From contig CAMQGK010000567.1 of NCBI GenBank assembly GCA_947000775.1, forward strand, positions 744,001-808,000: a stretch of 64,000 nt of DNA, read 5' to 3'. The notes beneath the pieces are model-generated. The model made no database searches, was not told the origin of the DNA, and worked only from the letters and a program-made list of their open reading frames with translations. Of this stretch, positions 13,570-23,717 are shown piece by piece; position 1 is the stretch's first letter, and each line of letters begins with the position of its first letter. Origin of the DNA: Pterois miles (Eukaryota; Chordata; Actinopteri; Perciformes; Scorpaenidae). Position numbers and translations under genes: made by a program.

Positions 13570-13570
13570 A

Positions 13571-13603
<33 letters not shown>

Positions 13604-13608
13604 ACACA
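13570..13608. repeat. (CA)n(CG)n(CA)n microsatellite
   Basis: Alternating purine-pyrimidine block with a CG core. Confidence 0.92.
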
Positions 13609-13748
13609 TACACTAACAGCATCACAACCTAATCCAACCTCAATCTCAACTTTAAAAAAAAAAAAAAAAATCCATCTTCGCTTCTGTTGGTTGGGTCATT
13701 GGTGTGTGTGCGCACTTGATCAGATGCAAAGAGGCAGAATTCTCATTA

Positions 13749-13750
13749 CC

Positions 13751-13803
<53 letters not shown>
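13749..13803. repeat. C run and (CA)n microsatellite
   Basis: Nineteen Cs followed by eighteen CA units. Confidence 0.93.
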
Positions 13804-13805
<2 letters not shown>

Positions 13806-14013
13806 CCTCCTCTTTTCTGCCTTCATGCTGCACCGACTCTCTTTCACCCCCGTCCTCCTCCTCCTCTTCATCTTCTTCTTCTTATCCTCTCTTCCTTCAT
13901 TCTCTCACTCCCTTTGCATTATCACAGGCGCGCGGAGCTCCTCGCGCCGACGCCGGGAGACTATCATCTAGCCTTACGGGCGCAAAAAGAAAAAAAAAAA
14001 AGTGTAATAGATT

Positions 14014-14016
<3 letters not shown>

Positions 14017-14073
<57 letters not shown>
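14017..14073. repeat. (TG)28 microsatellite
   Basis: Uninterrupted TG units 720 bases before the hoxb8a ATG. Confidence 0.95.
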
Positions 14074-14077
<4 letters not shown>

Positions 14078-14110
14078 GCGCACTCGTGCACGTTTGTCTG
14101 TGTGCGTGGA

Positions 14111-14160
14111 AAAGCCAATGGGATGAAGAGCTGATAATAGATGCAAATTATCCCTGAAAC
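14111..14160 (+). promoter_or_regulatory. hoxb8a: Candidate hoxb8a promoter element
   Basis: A CCAAT box (14115-14119, AAGCCAATGGGATG) followed by a perfect octamer ATGCAAAT (14141-14148), 650-680 bases before the hoxb8a ATG. It is sandwiched between a (TG)n array and a GA-rich array. POU/octamer use here is an inference from motif match only. Confidence 0.35.
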
Positions 14161-14180
14161 CGACACACACATACACACAC

Positions 14181-14196
14181 CGAGAGGAGAGAGAGA

Positions 14197-14244
<48 letters not shown>

Positions 14245-14277
14245 GAGAGACAGAGAGAGAGGGAGAGAGAGAGAGAA
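14181..14277. repeat. (GA)n array
   Basis: GA units with occasional GG and CA interruptions; possible GAGA-type promoter-proximal element. Confidence 0.92.
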
Positions 14278-14796
14278 AATATGAAACAACTCATTTGCAG
14301 AGGAGTAAATCACGGAGTACCCGTTTGAGAGCGCGACAGGGCTCCCGCTTACAGCGCTAACACCGGAATTGTGATGCGCACGAGCCCTTCCTCCTCCTCC
14401 ACTTCTCCCTCTTCTTCTTCTCCTTCCTCTTCTTTTTCTTCTTCTTCGCTGGAGGTTTTATGGAATCGGTGTGATTGTTGTTATTGTTGTTGTCGCTGTG
14501 GTCGTGGCTGTTACTGCTCTGGCTGGCTGCCGTCACCGTTTCTCACACCGCTCGTCTGTTGTGGCCGTGAAGGGAAACACCACAACAACGGTCACCGACA
14601 CCGGTGGCAGACCTGCCTCGCTGTCTCTCTCTCTCCCTCCCCTCCGTGTCTCTCTGTGTGTCGGTGTCTCTCTGCCTCAAACCGCACAGGAAAGAAGAGA
14701 AAACAATTGAAAGCCGCGGCTCGCGTCCTCCAGTCCCGCTCTGACTCCGCCGAGCCCAACACAAACTGAAACAACAATAAAACAGCAACACAAAAG

Positions 14797-15229
14797 ATGA
14801 GTTCATATTTCGTCAACTCGCTCTTCTCCAAATATAAAAGCGGGGACTCGTTACGTCCGAACTACTACGAGTGCGGATTCGCGCAGGACCTGGCCGGTAG
14901 CCGGCCCACCGTGGTGTACGGCCCGGGCTCCGGCGCCACCTTCCAGCACGCTCCGCAGATCCAGGACTTCTACCACCACAGCGCCTCCACGCTGCCCAGC
15001 AACCCGTACCAGCAGAGCCCCTGCGCGGTCACATGCCACGGCGAGCCGGGAAACTTCTACGGATACGACGCCCTGCAGCGGCAGACGCTTTTCGGGGCCC
15101 AGGACGCGGATCTGGTCCAGTACAGCGACTGTAAACTGGGAAGCGCGCCGGGGCTCAGCGGCGAGGACGCGGAGGGAACCGAGCAGAGCCCCTCGCCGAC
15201 GCAGCTGTTCCCCTGGATGAGGCCGCAAG
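14797..15229 (+). CDS. hoxb8a: Hoxb8a homeobox transcription factor, exon 1
   Basis: First coding exon of a nuclear Antp-class transcription factor of paralogue group 8, which patterns posterior trunk, neural tube and paraxial mesoderm. The start at 14797 opens the family N-terminus MSSYFVNSLF followed by SKYKSGDSLRPNYYECGFAQDL, and a long stretch resembling other fish Hoxb8a proteins (PQIQDFYHH, AVTCHGEPGNFYGYDALQ, QYSDCKL). The Pbx-contact hexapeptide is F-P-W-M at residues 138-141. The donor is CAAG|GTGAGG at 15230, giving a phase-1 intron; the codon split is G|TA (Val145). Spliced to 21009-21427 the reading frame is exact and gives 283 residues, longer than my recollection of about 245 for zebrafish. 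The excess is in the C-terminal tail. The start ATG context is AAAAGATGA. Confidence 0.96.
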
Positions 15230-16097
15230 GTGAGGAAATGGATACACTGGCTTTACTCTTGTCTTTTGCTTTGCTCAAAGCATATCGTGCCAAATCCTCT
15301 TCCCCCAAAAAGGTGAGTGTCCATGTTCGGAGCAAAGCTGCTGCTGCTCCTCCAAGAGGGGATCACAGAGAATGTAGGCATGCAGGGAGCAGGAAACAGT
15401 GGAAAAAAGTTGGAAAAGTGATTTTAAAGCAGGCATTGAAGCAGGGTAATTAGAGCTTCCTGCGTTCAAAGCGCGTTTATGGTTTTATTGACAACACCAA
15501 AACTTGTGAATGACTTTAGGGTTTAATTGCCCCGGCCATATACTGAGAGAATAGACGGGAAGAGCCGGAGTAGAAAGCCCAGACAGAGAGAAAGGAGAGC
15601 AGTCGAGAGATGTAGGGGGTGGGGGGTGGACTTCATGAGAATCCCCCTCCAAAAACTGAGAAGCCCCTGCCTAGAGCAGATGGGAGAAGAAGTTGTTGCC
15701 AGCAGACTCATTTTAGACATGCAGCTCTGACCCGGGTTAAACTTTTACTGCCTTTTTTTGCTTTCTTTTACGACCTGCCTGTGGATTATTTGGCTACACG
15801 GTGGCCAGTTCCCACACACGGTTAAAGCAGGGGGGGTGCATGGGTATAGAGGATTATGCGAAACCAGAGTGTTCATACTCGGATGTAGCACCTTCGCAGC
15901 GTGCGTGATCTCTAAACTCGCTGGCCTGTCTGGTGCGCTATCCAAATCATCCCACAAGCCTTGCATTTGTGTCCTGTGTGAGTGTGTATGTGAACACACA
16001 GTGGTGTATGTGTGTTTGTGGCACACACAGCCTGTGAATGTGGATCAGGCCCGATTGGTTCAACTCGATCAGATTCTAAATCTTAAAGGCACTCTAA

Positions 16098-16197
<100 letters not shown>

Positions 16198-16383
16198 GGA
16201 AGCCGAGTTTATAATTGATGGCTTAAACCAACACCACAATGAGACTGATTATGCAAGAAGGCATTTCTGTGTTAGAGAGACTTAAAGGTGCAGAGAGAGA
16301 GGGGCGAATGGATTGACATGTATAGTAGCCTATTTAGTTTGAGCCCATATTTCTTGTGCTGTGCTGTTGTGTGCGTGTGTGTA

Positions 16384-16386
<3 letters not shown>

Positions 16387-16445
<59 letters not shown>
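16387..16445. repeat. (GT)n microsatellite
   Basis: About 29 GT units in the hoxb8a intron, with GT-rich flanks from 16369 to 16480. Confidence 0.94.
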
Positions 16446-16447
<2 letters not shown>

Positions 16448-18415
16448 CGCGCCTGCGCGTGTGTTTGTGCGTGTGTGTGAGTTTATTGCTTATGTTCTCG
16501 GTTGTATTTTTTAAAGTGGGGCAGCAGACGGGTTATAGCCTGTACAGGACTTTTGTGGCTTCATGATTATGATCATAAAATAGAAAATATAATAAATTAA
16601 AAAAAAAACCAACAACCCAGGTCTGTTTTCTCACTTCGAGCTGCGTTCTTGCCACTCATACAAGACGTACACCTGCTACAGATAACAGTAATATCAGTAG
16701 ATAATTCACATGTACGCACGTAAGACTATGAACAGCGTTCCTCTTTAGTGCCTCCCAGCAGTGTGTCAGTGTGTATGTGTCTGTGTATCTGAGGTTTCAT
16801 GTTTGCGCGGCCTGTAAATTGTCACAATTTACATCTTTGAAGCCTCTTATATTTCCCTACCACTTGTCTGCCCCTGCCCCACTCTGCGCGTTACAGCTTT
16901 TCCAAATCATCCCCAGCTTTAACTACTCCCGGCCGCACTCAGGCGCGGGACTTGAAATGACTTCTTAAGCCTTTCTTTACCAACGACGACAGTGATTAGT
17001 CTCGTGATTCATAGTTTTCAAACACTATACTTGGCGCTTAACGGCGTGCCGGGTCCTGGTAGAGCAGGCAGCTCCGATCATCCGGGGGCCGAAAAGTCAA
17101 AACAGGAAACGAGGCGCGTCAAGTCCGAGAATGCTGTATGCGCACCCAATTACAGCACGATTTGATGGGATGTTATCGTTGCTGAGCGTGAGGATTTATT
17201 AGTTAAACTGTTATAGCGAGGGAAAAAAGGCCGATGGTAGTCTGTGGGGGAAGCGGGAGGATGGAGCGCAGCGGCGGAGGCGGTCAACCTCCCCGTTTAC
17301 CTCGGAAATCCCCCTTTAACGAGGGGGTACATTTCATAATTTGTACCATAAAGAGGGATATCACCTCCTCCACTTTTTATGTAGCACAGAAGGAGGCTCC
17401 CACTCACTGAATATGTCTTGAAATACTCCCGAGCTCCCAAGCTGGAGGTTTAGATCCTAAACTCGTGAACACGAGCCCTTTTACGACTGTTAACCGCTGC
17501 GGGTGGAAATCCTGATAAATCATTTCCTCTGTACGAGTTTAAAAATGAAAACAGAATGAAATGTGATTAGGCCGCGGAGTGAATGTGATGATTTAAGTGT
17601 CCTTTGCCTCAGCTCTCATTGGCATCTGTTGTCGAGTGGAAACCGTCGTCCAAAATGTCAACTGCCAACTGCCATGCATTTGTTTAGGGCTCATCTAATT
17701 GGCTTTGTAAAGGTTTCATATATAATAGGTCTTAAAAATGTTGCTTGTAACATTTTCTCATGCATGCAATGCCAAATAAATTACACAAATTGAACTCCAA
17801 AAGCAGTCTGATCCACCTCAGCTGTAGCCTATATGAAATGTATCGTTATGCGCACTGAAGCAGCCGGGGTTGGGGGTTAAATTCCCCCAAGCGTGTTCCT
17901 CCGTCAAAAGAAACCCTCCGGTTCAAAGTGTCCGTGTTGTCATTCCATCCAGGAAAGTGTTTCACATTTCCCTTAATTCATGGCTGGTGACAGCGCCGAA
18001 TGTGGCGCCAACTTCCCTTAAGTCCCTATAGCACGAAATCACGGCGCCAGCCCTGTGACAGATAACACATTGAAGACATTTACATCACTTACAAGTCCGC
18101 GCATTTCCATAAAAACTCCCTTGTCTGCTGCTTGTGGCTGTTTTACCATAAGAAGCAGCTCTGTGTGCATAGGCGGACGCTATATGTGCAAATCCAGTGA
18201 GACCTTGAGAGTCACAGAAAGCATCCCGCTGGACTTAACTTCATGGTGGATAAATAGGCTAATGGATGATGAAGATATCTTCCACCCTGTACCTGCAGGC
18301 TCTGTGTAATGTGATCAGTGTAGATAAGACTTGTATGTGTTTACAGCAGTAAATGCGCTTCCACCGAAGTCATTACCCTCTCCCTTAATTTAATCCAGAA
18401 ACTTTACTATCCTAG

Positions 18416-18549
<134 letters not shown>

Positions 18550-19650
18550 TCTGCTCAGACCCAGATAGCTCCCAAGAAAACGTTTTTTTACTTTAATTTA
18601 CCAGACAAATTTCAATTCTATCAATTCTCTGCAGGTCGCTCCCTTTACACGGTTCCTCTCCGGGTTCTGAACACTAACGCGAAACTTGCCAATCATGCAA
18701 AATGTGAATTTCCCCTCAGATCAGTCATTTCGTAGCAGCAGTTTTACTTCAAATCTTTACGATCATTGGCATATCTCGTCCACGACGCAGAGCTCCCCCT
18801 TTTTATGGCACAATTCAAAGAGGAAGACAAACAGTTTTATGGAAATATAATCACTTCGGCTACACAAACATCCCGGGTTTTTCTTCGCTCTCTTTACGCT
18901 GAAATTACATTTACATCTTCCTATTAAAATAGGAGAAAGCATGTAAGCATAAATCGTGTTTATTATTATTGTTATTAATAATAATAATTTATTTATAAAT
19001 GTGTTTTTATTCATTTCTGCCACCTAAGTTGAAAACTGGGGCTATTTTAAACATCTCTCACCCAGCTTGATGGAATAAGCGTGTAAGAAATATAAAATTG
19101 TGATATCTTGCAAGGGCGCCATGTCTGTCCTCCTTTGGTTCATAAAATGCAGGTGATGATATTTCACACTTTGTTATTAAAAAAGAAAGAAAAAAGCATA
19201 CACCTTTTTTTTTCTGCTTGTCTAGCGTGTTTCCAGAGAAGACAATATCTGACCCTGTGCGTCTATTAAGTATTCATGGATTTTTATATTGCTTCTCTGC
19301 CTGCACTGTTTTTAACAGAAACCCCAAAACAGGCGCAGAGTCGGTTTGGAAATAATATGTCTTTAATTTCACTTCACATCGTTTGCGCCATTTCTAATTA
19401 AAATTTCTTGTTCGTCATTGGAGGCGACTCGCTGTTCTGGTCTTTGTGTCATTTTTAAAAAAAAAGTGTTTATGATGTATTTATTTCTAGCATCATATAT
19501 TCATGTAAGTGCTCAGTGGATTTGTCTGCATTATATAAGAGTTTTTGTTGTTTTTATGTCAATGATTGCAGTGGGTGGTGTGTTGTGGTGGAGTTCCTGA
19601 TGGATTGGAGTTTGTGTTCTGTGGATTAACAGTACTAAAGAGAGAAAAAT

Positions 19651-19682
19651 AGACAGACAGACAGACAGACAGACAGATACAG

Positions 19683-19716
<34 letters not shown>

Positions 19717-19717
19717 C
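19651..19717. repeat. (GACA)n / (GA)n array
   Basis: About six GACA units, a GATACAGATACA bridge, then GA units to 19717. Confidence 0.9.
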
Positions 19718-19806
19718 GTAACATTACAGTCACATCTGGATCACATCTTTTCTACCTTTATAGACATCACTGGTTTTTCTTAATAAAACATATGTTATAT
19801 GTAGAT

Positions 19807-19882
19807 TTGCTGCTTTCTATCTGTTTCTTTTCATTGAAAACTATCTGAGTCATGGACTCCTGACTGGACAAAAAGTTGTATG
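19807..19882. repeat. Dispersed repeat fragment (left copy)
   Basis: TTGCTGCTTTCTATCTGTTT ... CTGACTGGACAAAAAGTTGT matches the right copy at 20566, ending only four bases before the transposon remnant begins. Confidence 0.45.
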
Positions 19883-19886
19883 AAGT

Positions 19887-20480
19887 AGGGCTGTCAATCG
19901 ATTAAAATATGTAATTGCCTGATTTTCCATAGTTAATCACCATTAATCACAAAATAATTGCGCTATTTTTGTTTTTAAAAAAGTACCTTAAAGGGAGATT
20001 TGTCAAGTATCCACATGGGAGTGGACACATATGCTGCTCTTTGTAAATGTAAGTATATATTTATTATTCAATATCAATTAACAAAATAATGACAAATATT
20101 GTCACAGGTACTGCATTTAGCATAAAATATGCTCAAATCATAACATGGCAAACTGCAGCCCAACAGGCAACAACAACTGTCAGTGTGTCAGTGTGCTGAC
20201 TTGACTATGACTTGATCCAAACTGTCTGTAAAGGGGAGACTCGTGGGTACCCACAGATCCCAATTTCGTTCACATATCTGGAGGTCAGAGGTCAAGGGAT
20301 GCCTTTGAAAATGGACCTGCCAGTTTTTCCTCACCAAAATGTAGCGTAAGTTTGGAGCGTTATTTAGCCTTCTCTGACAAGCTAGAGTGGTTGTTTTTTT
20401 AGTTTTCTAGTTTTGTAGGATTCCACTATCATCGCTTTTTTTAAAAAAAATAAATGAGTGGCGTTAAAACAAATTTGACT
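19887..20480 (+). mobile_element. Fish non-autonomous DNA transposon remnant
   Basis: Starts AGGGCTGTCAATCGATTAAA and carries the body CCTTAAAGGGAGATTTGTCA, CATAACATGGCAAACTGCAG, AGTGTGTCAGTGTGCTGACT and GTAAGTTTGGAGCGTTATTT, a combination I recognise from a repeat widespread in teleost genomes. The right terminus, normally an inverted TGACAGCCCT, is missing; the match fades after GTGGCGTTAAAACAAATTTG. It lies in the hoxb8a intron, 530 bases before exon 2. Confidence 0.65.
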
Positions 20481-20565
20481 TATTTAATAAAACATCTACC
20501 ATGTATGCATCTATCTGTGTATCTGGATTAAAGAAAATGCCAAACGATCTAGTTAAATGTGAGAA

Positions 20566-20720
20566 TTTGCTGCTTTTTTCTGTTTAATATCTTTTTGAAA
20601 TGTTATGGATTCTTGACTGGACAAAAAAGTTGTCACCTTGGGTATTTTGGACCTGTGAGGTCCATCTATTAGCATTTTTTTTTAAATATTAATATATTAT
20701 TAATGGTAAATCTAATCATG
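20566..20720. repeat. Dispersed repeat fragment (right copy)
   Basis: TTTGCTGCTTTTTTCTGTTT ... TTGACTGGACAAAAAAGTTG TCACCTTGGG belongs to a common fish repeat whose other partial copy lies at 19807-19882, so the two flank the transposon remnant. Confidence 0.45.
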
Positions 20721-21008
20721 AGATTGTCATTGCAGCACTCACTGTAATCAAGAGTTGTGATATTTCAGTGAATATTACTGATGCTCTTTCTCAACATGTC
20801 AAATTGATGTTTGAATGATAATCCCTCTTGCAAAAAAGAATATTTGAATAACTTATATACTGGTACATTAGGCCAATGGGCTTGTTTTCATGTAAAAATT
20901 ATATGAAGTATGAAGGGCGGTGATGGGGTAAGAGTGTAGTTTTGCCTCTAATAATGTCCCCCACTCTCCCGTGTCTCCTCTCCCCTCCTCCCCAAACCTC
21001 CCCCCCAG

Positions 21009-21427
21009 TAGCTGCGGGCAGGAGGCGGGGCCGGCAGACCTACAGCCGCTACCAGACCCTGGAGCTGGAGAAGGAGTTCCTCTTCAACCCCTACCTGACC
21101 CGGAAACGCCGCATCGAGGTGTCGCACGCTCTGGCGCTGACGGAGCGGCAGGTGAAGATCTGGTTCCAGAACCGGAGGATGAAGTGGAAGAAAGAGAACA
21201 ACAAGGACAAGTTCCCCAGCAGCAAGAGCGAGCAGGAGGCGGTGGAGAGGGAGAGGAGGGAGAAGGAGCTGAGGGATGGCGGCGTGGGCGGAGGAGGAGA
21301 GGGCGGCGGTGGAGGTGGCGAAGGAGGAGGAGGAGGAGGAGGAGGCTCGGTGGCGGTGGCGGGCACTGCGGGCTCTCAGGCCTCCGTGAATGAGGATTGC
21401 TGCGAGAAAACCCACAAGCAAATGTAG
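21009..21427 (+). CDS. hoxb8a: Hoxb8a exon 2, homeodomain and Gly-rich tail
   Basis: Second coding exon. The acceptor CCCCCCCAG ends at 21008. The homeodomain occupies residues 149-208 (RRRGRQTYSRYQ ... KIWFQNRRMKWKKEN). Group-8 hallmarks are the FLFNPYLTRKRRIEVSHAL segment and V45 in RQVKIWF. Recognition-helix residues I47, Q50, N51 and M54 are intact. Position 39 is Ala where the usual group-8 residue is Gly, a minor oddity. The tail keeps the family NNKDKFPSSK segment, then an acidic/basic run (VERERREKELRD), then a glycine tract with single Glu interruptions at residues 235-257, encoded by GGA/GGC/GGT repeats. This tract explains the unusual length. The stop is TAG at 21425-21427. Gene assignment is secure; the function of the Gly tract is unknown. 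Confidence 0.96.
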
Positions 21428-22195
21428 GTGGGAAAGCTGGGTGGAGATGGAGGGTGTAAAGTGTTAGTGAAAAGTGGACAAGAGGGTGAGGGTGGGGGTG
21501 GGTGGGGGGGTTGAGGGGCTGTTTTTGTCTTAACCCAGGCCACTGGACTGCTCCGCTGACTCCACAATTCAATTGATGGAAAGGAACTTGAGTCTCCAAA
21601 ATGGCGACTGGCGAGCCGGACGGACTGGAGGGGCCTCGCGCCTCTGTCTGCTGACTGTAGAAACCGCGGGTAGAAAAAAAAAAAAAAAAGCAAGAAAGTG
21701 AACTTTAAAAAAAAAAAAAATCACAATTGATGAAGGCGGGGTGGATCCATCCGAAGCAAACAAACATAGTCTACTCTAGTGTTTAAAACAAACAAACAAA
21801 AAAATGATAGCTTCCTTTCTTTGTGGAACAATTATCGTGGAAACATTTCTATATTGTTAGAAGTTTATCATTAACAATTTTATCTTTGGCAGCTGTATAG
21901 TTTTTAAGTTAAAAAATGATGATGGTGCACTTTTTACTGTACTTCTCACTTCTATGTTGTTGTTGTTGTTATGGCAATGATTGATTGATTGATGATGATG
22001 ATGAAGATGACGTAGCAATTAATGAAATTTCCAACAACATGAAACTGCCTATTTATGCCGTTTTAGTAGGTCGGGTCTCTTTTTTACACATTCTAATTGT
22101 CGTTTTAGTTCGTTTTTTGATCAATGGTGTTCGTTTTATGTTGTCTTCCTTTTTTTCTCTTTTTGGGTAAAAAGCATGCGCACAGTGCCGATTAA

Positions 22196-22223
22196 AATAA
22201 AAGAGAACATTCATTAAAATAAA
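22196..22223 (+). terminator. hoxb8a: hoxb8a polyadenylation signals
   Basis: Two AATAAA hexamers at 22196-22201 and 22218-22223, about 770-800 bases after the stop codon, in an A-rich stretch (a third at 22241-22246). They are the first strong signals downstream of hoxb8a and so the likely 3' end; the 3' UTR would run 21428 to about 22240. Confidence 0.5.
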
Positions 22224-22361
22224 AAAAGGAGGAAAAATGTAATAAAAAAAATGTTGCGTTCTGCATTTAATGTTAAGCAGACTTCTGTTATGAGTCGTTC
22301 AGGGATGGTTTTATGATTGTGCTGTTTAACTTTCTGTTTCACTCAGTTTATCAGTGCTTGT

Positions 22362-22558
22362 GCATTTGGGTATCTGGAGTTCCTACCAGCCCACAAACAG
22401 CCCAGTCAGTTTTTGGAGTGTGTGTCTGTGTACATCAGAAAACATGTGTTTCGACAAGCCAATCAGATGTGTCTCCCCTTCCTATGTCACATGCAGGCTC
22501 ATTCGAATATACTGCCCACAGCTTGAGAACTAACTTTGCAAAGGTGCACCATATTTGC
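22362..22558. mobile_element. Left half of interrupted TTAA-family element
   Basis: Matches the 33031-33479 copy from TTTGGGTATCTGGAGTTCC through TGCAAAGGTGCACCATATTT, with its extreme left end decayed. The match stops at the same base where the right-half copy (23142) starts. Confidence 0.6.
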
Positions 22559-23141
22559 GCCAAATTTGACTGTTATCAGGCCATTAAATCGGCGTTATCA
22601 GTCGCTATAAGGGTAAGCAGGGGCCTGCTACCTTGCAAAAGTGAAAGTGAAACTTAAAAGCAACACTTTCTAACATACATTAATATGAAATAAAATGTCA
22701 CCTTTTGAACAAACACATGGTTAGTTTGAAGCAACAAATCAACAACTTCTTTAGGTTTACGCTAAAAAATACTTAGCCAAGTTAAGGGAAAAACAGTGTA
22801 TTTTGGCTTAAATAACTACAAACACAAAGACAACTACTCATTGTCAGTTTTATAGGTGATGCAAAGTTTGGTCTGGGTGAATACACTGTTTTGTCTCCCA
22901 ACCGTTGTCCCTAACCTCGCCCCTTATGGAGTTTCATGCTGTCTATTCTATAGTGTTCGACTTCCATTTCTTCTCCTATTACTACAGTCACTAGATGTCA
23001 CTGTTGTGATCTTGGGTGATCTACCATGTGAATAGGTGATAAAACCTACTAGTGGGAGTAATAGGCTCCGATTGACCCACATCTATGGGAATTACAGTAT
23101 TGCAACTAGTTTAATAGCATGACCACAGTCTAATCTGCTGG

Positions 23142-23369
23142 ATTTTTTTTCTTTCCAGCCAATCAGAGCAGACTGGCCTTTTTCAAAAGGGGGTCTTAAA
23201 GAGACAGGCGCTAACACAGAGCGATTCATACAGAGTGAACTCAGGTATATCCAGACAGACAGTATGAGAAAAAAAATATATATTTTTTTAACATTAAAGA
23301 ATGTAAACATGTTCCAGTTGAAACTCAAAGTACAAGTCTGAACCTGGAAACAAGCCCGATGTGTCCCTT
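23142..23369. mobile_element. Right half of interrupted TTAA-family element
   Basis: Matches the element from TTTCTTTCCAGCCAATCAG to its right terminus and ends at TTAA (23370-23373). Shared landmarks are GAGCAGACTGG, GGGTCTTAAAGAGACAGGCG and GTAAACATGTTCCAGT. Confidence 0.62.
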
Positions 23370-23686
23370 TTAAAAAGAAGATAGAAGTCAGTGTCAACTC
23401 TGGGAATCAAGAGTGGGAAAGGCTGAAAGGAAGCAAGATGTCATTACGGTTGCTTATCCACACTTTCTCCCCATCCTTTCCCTTCTACTGACTCACCCCT
23501 TTCTCCCCATATTTTCCCCCTTCGCCTCCTCTCCTTTCACCTCTCTCATTCCCTCCCTCCCGCTCCTCTCTGTACACTCTGTCAGCACCCAGACTGATAA
23601 AACCGTTCAGTTCACGAGGCCAAACATTTAAGCGTCGACTCGGAAATCTCCTCTTAAAACAACAGACGCCAATCCCCCCCCCCACA

Positions 23687-23717
<31 letters not shown>

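Larger units (their letters stand above)
8101..14796. other. Upstream spacer, part 3: approaching hoxb8a
   Basis: AT-rich with (AAT)n at 8235-8314 and 8706-8762, then a more GC-rich stretch at about 9.0-10.25 kb ending in a CCATGG- and GGGGCCACGG-containing CpG-rich block (about 10135-10220), a (TA)n array at 11027-11076, and unique sequence 11.7-13.5 kb with a Cdx-type cluster. The last 1.2 kb before hoxb8a is dominated by C, CA, TG, GA and CT-rich arrays; the hoxb8a 5' UTR must lie in part of it. Confidence 0.55.

Noticed and set aside
14185..14277. CRISPR-like or coding repeats
   Set aside because: All short-period repeats here are microsatellites; there are no spaced direct repeats with unique spacers, and the sequence is vertebrate.
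13541..14313. Long frames of repeated Thr-His or Cys-Val
   Set aside because: Produced entirely by CA/TG and GA microsatellites; the same effect explains the frames near 28.8, 44.1-44.7, 46.2 and 59.2 kb.
1..14796. hoxb9a exon or miR-196
   Set aside because: No homeobox signature (KIWFQNRRMK) before 21 kb and no TAGGTAGTTTCATG; both should lie upstream of the window. TAGGTAGTCTATATCC at 40860 is not miR-196.
20282..20294. Retinoic acid response element of DR5 type
   Set aside because: The spacing is 1, not 5; no convincing DR5 or DR2 was seen by eye, though a matrix scan was not possible.
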